Part shown: in pieces, positions 60,324 to 64,000 of the stretch
Layout of the letters: each line of letters opens with the position of its first letter
How positions within the stretch are numbered: position 1 is the stretch's first letter
Program-made: the position numbers and the translations under genes
Notes under the pieces: model-generated
The model's input: only the letters and a program-made list of their open reading frames with translations
The model's database searches: none
What the model was told of the DNA's origin: nothing
Assembly (NCBI RefSeq): GCF_003337425.1
Contig: NZ_QPJU01000002.1
Span: 1-64,000 of the forward strand
Source: Extensimonas vulgaris
GTDB lineage: Bacteria; Pseudomonadota; Gammaproteobacteria; Burkholderiales; Burkholderiaceae_C
Length of the DNA: 64,000 nt
Direction of reading: 5' to 3'

Positions 60324-61235
60324 ATGAGCATCCCCTTTCGCTACCGCAAGCTCGGCTACGTGGCCTTGAATGTCACCGACGTCGAGCGCTCGACCAAGTT
60401 TTATACCGAACTCGTGGGGCTGGACCTCACCGAGCGCGTGCCCGGCGGGCCGGCGTTTTTGCGCTGCAGCACCGACCACCACAACATGGTGCTCTACCCG
60501 GCCGCGGCGCCGGGCGTCAAGCGCGTGGGCTTCGAGCTCGAAAGCCGCGCCGAGCTCGAACATGCGCGCAAGCACCTCGAAAGCCTGGGCCTGGCCGTGC
60601 ACGACATCAGCGCCGAGGAGCGTGCCCTGCTGCGCCAGGGCGACGGCCTGCGCTTCGTCGAGCCGCACTCGGGCCTGACCATGGAGCTTTACACGCGCAT
60701 GCAGCAGATGGCCGTGCCGTTCCAGCAGCGCCTGACCAAGATTGCGCGCCTGGGGCATGTGGTGCTCTCGGTCGAGCGCTTTGACGAGATGGCGGCGTTT
60801 TTGCACGCGCAACTGGGTTTTGCGATTTCGGACTTCGTCGAAGGGCACTTTGCCTTCATGCGCTGCCAGCCCAATCCGTTGCACCACAGCTTCGCGATCG
60901 GGCGCTCGCAAGGCGGCAACCACCTGAACCACGTGAACTTCATGGTCAGCGATATCGACGACATCGGCCGCGCCATGAACCGCATGCAGAAGGCCGACAT
61001 TCCCATCGTCTTCGGCCCCGGCCGCCACATGCCCTCGGGCAGCATCTTTCTGTATTTCCTCGACCCCGACGGCATGACCATCGAATACAGCTTCGGCATG
61101 GAGGAGTTCCCCGAAAAAGGCGCCCGCGAGCCGCGCATGCTCGAGCCGCACCCACTCGCGCTCGACACCTGGGGCAGTCTGCCCAAGCCGGCTTTCGGCA
61201 AGGTGGGGCAGATCGAACGGCAGGAGGCGGCATGA
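60324..61235 (+). CDS. Extradiol ring-cleavage dioxygenase (VOC), 2,3-dihydroxy-p-cumate dioxygenase-like
   Basis: A 303-residue two-domain VOC enzyme. Candidate Fe(II) ligands lie in IARLGHVVLSVERF, NHLNHVNFMVSDID and PDGMTIEYSFGMEEF (His, His, Glu). It would cleave the ring of the dihydroxy acid produced by the dioxygenase and dehydrogenase. The sequence is clearly different from the catechol 2,3-dioxygenase at 44210-45154. It begins 14 bases after the beta subunit and overlaps the SDR by 4 bases. Confidence 0.83.
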   Translation: MSIPFRYRKLGYVALNVTDVERSTKFYTELVGLDLTERVPGGPAFLRCSTDHHNMVLYPAAAPGVKRVGFELESRAELEHARKHLESLGLAVHDISAEERALLRQGDGLRFVEPHSGLTMELYTRMQQMAVPFQQRLTKIARLGHVVLSVERFDEMAAFLHAQLGFAISDFVEGHFAFMRCQPNPLHHSFAIGRSQGGNHLNHVNFMVSDIDDIGRAMNRMQKADIPIVFGPGRHMPSGSIFLYFLDPDGMTIEYSFGMEEFPEKGAREPRMLEPHPLALDTWGSLPKPAFGKVGQIERQEAA

Positions 61236-62032
61236 ACGCGGGCACATCTTCAGGGCAGGACTGGGCTTTCAAGGCACAGCCGCATGCAGGCCGCGTGGCC
61301 GTGGTCACGGGCGCGGCGCGCGGCATAGGGCTCGAAATCGCGCTGCGCCTGGCGCGCGACGGCGCCCGCCTGGCGCTTGCCGACGCCGATGCCGCGGGGC
61401 TCGAAGCCAGCGCGGCCAAGGTGCGCGCCACCGGCGCCGAGGTCATCACCGCCGCGGGCGACCTGTCGCTCGAAGCCACGGCCGAGGCGCTGATGCAGGC
61501 CACGCGCGACGCCTTCGGGCGCATAGACATCCTCGTGAACAACGCGGGCGGCGGGGTGATCCTGCCCTTTCTCGAGCACACGCCGCAGACGCTCAAGCAG
61601 ACCATAGACCGCAACCTCTGGACGGTGCTGTGGTGCTGCCGCGCGGCCCTGCCGACCATGCAAAAGCAGCGCTACGGGCGCGTCATCATCATCGGCGCGG
61701 ACTCGGTCATGAGCGGCCTGTGGGCGCACGCCGCTTACAACGCGGCCAAGGGCGGCGCGCACGGCCTGACCACGGGCCTGGCGCGCGAGTTTGCACGCGA
61801 CGGCATCACCGTGAACACGGTCGCCCCCTGCGCCGTGCGCACGCCGCAGCTCGAAGAGATCGCCGCAAAAGACCCGGCGCTGGTCGAGCGCTTCGTCAGC
61901 ATCATCCCCATGGGGCGCGCGGCCGAGATGGCCGAGGTTGCGTCCATGGTCAGCTACGTGGCCTCGCCCGAGGCGGCTTTCGTGACCGGGCAGGTGATCA
62001 GCGTCAACGGCGGCAGCACCATGCGCGGCTAG
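61232..62032 (+). CDS. cis-Dihydrodiol dehydrogenase (SDR), CmtB-like
   Basis: Rearomatises the cis-diol made by the dioxygenase, with NAD reduction. The 266-residue SDR has the cofactor loop VTGAARGIGLE, NNAGGGV, and a complete catalytic set Ser (GADSVMSG) and YNAAK. A C-terminal TGQVISVNGGSTMRG is typical of the family. The start overlaps the previous gene (ATGA). Confidence 0.86.
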   Translation: MNAGTSSGQDWAFKAQPHAGRVAVVTGAARGIGLEIALRLARDGARLALADADAAGLEASAAKVRATGAEVITAAGDLSLEATAEALMQATRDAFGRIDILVNNAGGGVILPFLEHTPQTLKQTIDRNLWTVLWCCRAALPTMQKQRYGRVIIIGADSVMSGLWAHAAYNAAKGGAHGLTTGLAREFARDGITVNTVAPCAVRTPQLEEIAAKDPALVERFVSIIPMGRAAEMAEVASMVSYVASPEAAFVTGQVISVNGGSTMRG

Positions 62033-62066
62033 CCCACCGAGCGCACGCTCTTTTTTCGCACACACC

Positions 62067-62825
62067 ATGCCCGCCAAGCAAACGCCCGAAATCCCCGCAG
62101 CGGCACCCCGCAAGCCACGGGGCACAGCCCAAAAGCCGCGCCGCACGCAGGCGATGCGCAGCGACGAGACGCGCGGGCGCATCCTCGACGCGGCCTTCGC
62201 GGTGCTCAAGGAGCGCGGCTTTGCCGGGCTCACGACGCCCGAAGTCGCGCAGCGCGCCGGGGTGTCGCGCGGGGCGCTGGTGCACCACTTCCCGAGCAAG
62301 CTCGAACTCGTCGCCGCTGCCATGGAGCACGTGTTTGGCATCGCGCTCGCCGACGGCCTGCGCCTGGCCGAGAGCGCGCGGCATTCGGGCAACCCGGCCG
62401 AGGCGCTGCTCAAGGACACGCAGGCGTTTTACTTCAGCGACTGCTTTGCCGTGGGGCTGGACATGCTGCTCGCCGGCGGCAAGGACCCGGCCCTGAAGGA
62501 CACCGCCGTGGCCGTGGTGCACAACTACCGCCGTCCGGTCGAGCGGCAGTGGCTCGCGGTGATCGAGGAGCTGGGCCTGAGCCCCGAGCTCAGCGAAGAC
62601 CTGCTGCTGCTCACCGTGAGCCTGGTGCGCGGCCTGGGTGTGCGCCACTTGTGGGCGCCAGACCCCGCGCAGGTGCAGCGCCTGCTGCGCCTGTGGGTGG
62701 AGATTCTCGGCAGCTACCTCGCACACCGTCAGCCCACCTCGCGCGCCGCGCAGCCCTGCGGCCCGTCGGAGCCCTCCGCAACCCCGCCCGAACCCCAGCC
62801 TGCCCGCAGGCCCCCCGCCGTATGA
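62067..62825 (+). CDS. TetR-family repressor, CymR-like
   Basis: A 252-residue TetR regulator. HTH: AFAVLKERGFAGLTTPEVAQ and GVSRGALVHHFPSKLELV. The ligand half follows CymR of P. putida: VGLDMLLAGGKDPAL, SLVRGLGVRHLWAPD. It has an Ala/Pro/Arg-rich N-terminal tail of 30 residues and a Pro-rich C-terminal tail. CymR represses its operon until p-cumate binds; by analogy this protein should bind the palindrome at 58428-58445. It lies inside the operon, so it would be autoregulated. Confidence 0.82.
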   Translation: MPAKQTPEIPAAAPRKPRGTAQKPRRTQAMRSDETRGRILDAAFAVLKERGFAGLTTPEVAQRAGVSRGALVHHFPSKLELVAAAMEHVFGIALADGLRLAESARHSGNPAEALLKDTQAFYFSDCFAVGLDMLLAGGKDPALKDTAVAVVHNYRRPVERQWLAVIEELGLSPELSEDLLLLTVSLVRGLGVRHLWAPDPAQVQRLLRLWVEILGSYLAHRQPTSRAAQPCGPSEPSATPPEPQPARRPPAV

Positions 62826-63850
62826 GCACTTTTGCAAGCATGGACGTGCACACGCACGTCGTTCCGGCCGAATTCCCGCCCTACCTGGGGCGGCGCCTGG
62901 GCGTGCGCTGGCCCAGCATGGCCGATGCCCAGCCCTGCCACAAGCACGTGATGCTGGACGGCAAGGTCTATCGCACCGTGTCGCACCAGTGCTGGGACTG
63001 CCAGGTGCGCCTGGCCGACATGGACGCCATGCAGGTCGGCCAGCAGGTGCTGTCGCCCATGCCCGAGCTGCTGTCGTACTGGCTGGAGGGCGCTGACGCG
63101 CAGGTACTCACGCGCTTTTTGAACGAGCGCATCGCGGCCATGGTGCAGCAGGCGCCGGCGCGCTTCGTCGGCCTGGGCGCCGTGCCCTTGCAGGACGTGG
63201 AGCGCGCGATCGACGAGCTCGACCATGCCGTGCACCAGTGCGGCCTTGCAGGCGTGGAGATCGGCAGCAACATCGACGGCGTGAGCATTGGCGACGCGCG
63301 CTTCGAGCCGTTTTTTGCGGCGGCCGAGCGCTGGGGTGCAGCCATCTTCGTGCACGCGCTGCGCCCTGCGGGCATGGACAGGCTGGTCGGCCCGCCCATC
63401 TTGGAGCAGGCGCTTGCCTTTCCGGGCGAGGTGGGTCTGGCGGCGGCATCGCTATTGACCGGCGGCACGCTCGCGCGCCATCCGCGCCTGCGCATCGCCT
63501 TCAGCCACGGCGGCGGCACGCTCGCGCAACTGCTGCCGCGCCTGCAGCACGCCTGGGAGCAGTTCGCGCCGCTGCAGCAGGCCATGCCCGTGGCGCCGCG
63601 CACGGCGGCGCGCAGCATGTTTTACGACGACCTGGTGTATGACGCGGCCGGCATCGCATTTTTGATCGAGAGTTTTGGCCTGGGCCAGCTCATGCTGGGC
63701 AGCGACTACCCGTTCGCGATCATGGACAAAGACCCGGTGGGCCGCATCGCGGCGCTGCCGCTGGACGCCGCCGCGCAGCAGGCGCTGCGCCTGGGCAACG
63801 CCTTGCGCTGGCTTGGACGCACGCCTGCAGAGGAGCCTAAAAACGGGTAA
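62822..63850 (+). CDS. Amidohydrolase-family decarboxylase, ACMSD-like
   Basis: A 342-residue TIM-barrel amidohydrolase of the ACMSD group. Metal ligands are MDVHTHVVP (HxH), HALRPAG and FSHGGGTLAQL, plus the Asp in MLGSDYPFAIMD. ACMSD-type enzymes decarboxylate 2-amino/hydroxy-muconate semialdehydes without oxidation. In this operon it would remove the carboxyl from the ring-cleavage product before hydrolysis, the step of CmtD in the p-cumate pathway; I am not certain that CmtD itself is of this family. The ATG overlaps the TetR stop (ATGA). Confidence 0.82.
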   Translation: MSTFASMDVHTHVVPAEFPPYLGRRLGVRWPSMADAQPCHKHVMLDGKVYRTVSHQCWDCQVRLADMDAMQVGQQVLSPMPELLSYWLEGADAQVLTRFLNERIAAMVQQAPARFVGLGAVPLQDVERAIDELDHAVHQCGLAGVEIGSNIDGVSIGDARFEPFFAAAERWGAAIFVHALRPAGMDRLVGPPILEQALAFPGEVGLAAASLLTGGTLARHPRLRIAFSHGGGTLAQLLPRLQHAWEQFAPLQQAMPVAPRTAARSMFYDDLVYDAAGIAFLIESFGLGQLMLGSDYPFAIMDKDPVGRIAALPLDAAAQQALRLGNALRWLGRTPAEEPKNG

Positions 63851-63857
63851 TTTTTGC

Positions 63858-63911
63858 AATCAAAAAAAGAGCTTCTCGCGCTTTCCATTAAAGCGCAAGA
63901 TGCCAAATTGA
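63858..63911. repeat. Family R inverted repeat (copy 6, degenerate)
   Basis: GAGCTTCTCGCGCTTTCC then AAAGCGCAAGATGCC, after the operon's last stop codon. The arms CGCGCTTT / AAAGCGC pair. No gene is supported after it up to 64000; an open frame from ATG 63929 to the window end lacks a ribosome binding site and cannot be judged. Confidence 0.55.
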
Positions 63912-64000
63912 CCACCTATTTTTTGCAATGAATTCAATAGCAAACGCCACGCCGCTGAAGCATGCGTTTTTGTTCTTTTGCTGTACCGACTTTTGGAGAT

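Noticed and set aside
63929-64000. Open frame from ATG 63929 to the window end
   Set aside because: Only 24 codons are visible, with no ribosome binding site and no recognisable start of a family.
1-64000. CRISPR arrays, prophage genes, complete IS transposases, tRNA genes
   Set aside because: I looked for regular direct repeats with spacers, phage structural or integrase proteins, DDE transposase frames and cloverleaf sequences, and found none. The mobile signals are all small and non-coding.

Overview
The window looks like a chromosomal segment of a GC-rich betaproteobacterium, most likely Burkholderiales and close to Comamonadaceae. Grounds: the end of a 23S-5S rRNA operon with a beta-type sequence, the gene run argS / SPOR protein / dsbA / lptA / lptB / rpoN, a compact fliE-fliR flagellar cluster, and several families of small intergenic inverted repeats that I associate with that group. 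No tool was run; all family names rest on reading the translated sequence.

Layout. 1-400: end of an rRNA operon. 0.4-6.7 kb (minus strand): housekeeping and envelope genes (rpoN, lptB, lptA, dsbA, SPOR protein, argS). 6.9-13.7 kb: a PsiF-like periplasmic protein, a small membrane protein, a LysR regulator divergent from malate synthase G (glcB), a thioredoxin-like [2Fe-2S] protein, an alpha/beta hydrolase and a D,D-carboxypeptidase. 13.7-25.6 kb: flagellar export and basal-body genes fliR-Q-P-O-N-M-L and fliK-J-I-H-G-F on the minus strand, with fliE divergent. 25.7-26.6 kb: an EamA exporter.

26.6-46.5 kb is one long minus-strand aromatic catabolic block. Read in transcription order it holds a ring-fission-product hydrolase, a [2Fe-2S] ferredoxin, catechol 2,3-dioxygenase, a GlcG/HbpS-like protein, the complete lower meta-cleavage pathway (semialdehyde dehydrogenase, hydratase, acetaldehyde dehydrogenase, aldolase, oxalocrotonate decarboxylase and tautomerase), a two-subunit ring-hydroxylating dioxygenase, a thiolase-like protein with a DUF35 partner, an acyl-CoA ligase, a five-gene branched-chain-type ABC importer, a Rieske ferredoxin and an SDR. 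A GntR/FCD regulator sits divergently at the head, and a perfect palindrome lies in the divergent spacer. The thiolase-like protein lacks the usual catalytic Cys and His and carries two tyrosines instead, so the pair is a candidate retro-aldolase.

46.8-58 kb: the regulator, a nest of three palindromic repeat elements, gamma-glutamyltransferase, an LpxO-like lipid A hydroxylase, a kinase-like protein, an FMN glutamate-synthase-like protein, a copper-type TonB receptor with a DUF2946 neighbour, pncC and pgpA. 58.4-63.9 kb (plus strand): a second aromatic operon resembling the p-cumate (cmt/cym) upper pathway: dioxygenase alpha and beta, ring-cleavage dioxygenase, cis-diol dehydrogenase, a CymR-like TetR repressor and an ACMSD-like decarboxylase. 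A CymR-operator-like palindrome lies upstream. The two aromatic blocks could share the lower pathway.

The strongest non-genic signal is an unusual density of short palindromic, MITE-like elements of at least five families, concentrated in and around the catabolic regions. Three copies split the catabolic operon between genes. Two copies of another repeat family have been absorbed into reading frames (an SDR and pncC).
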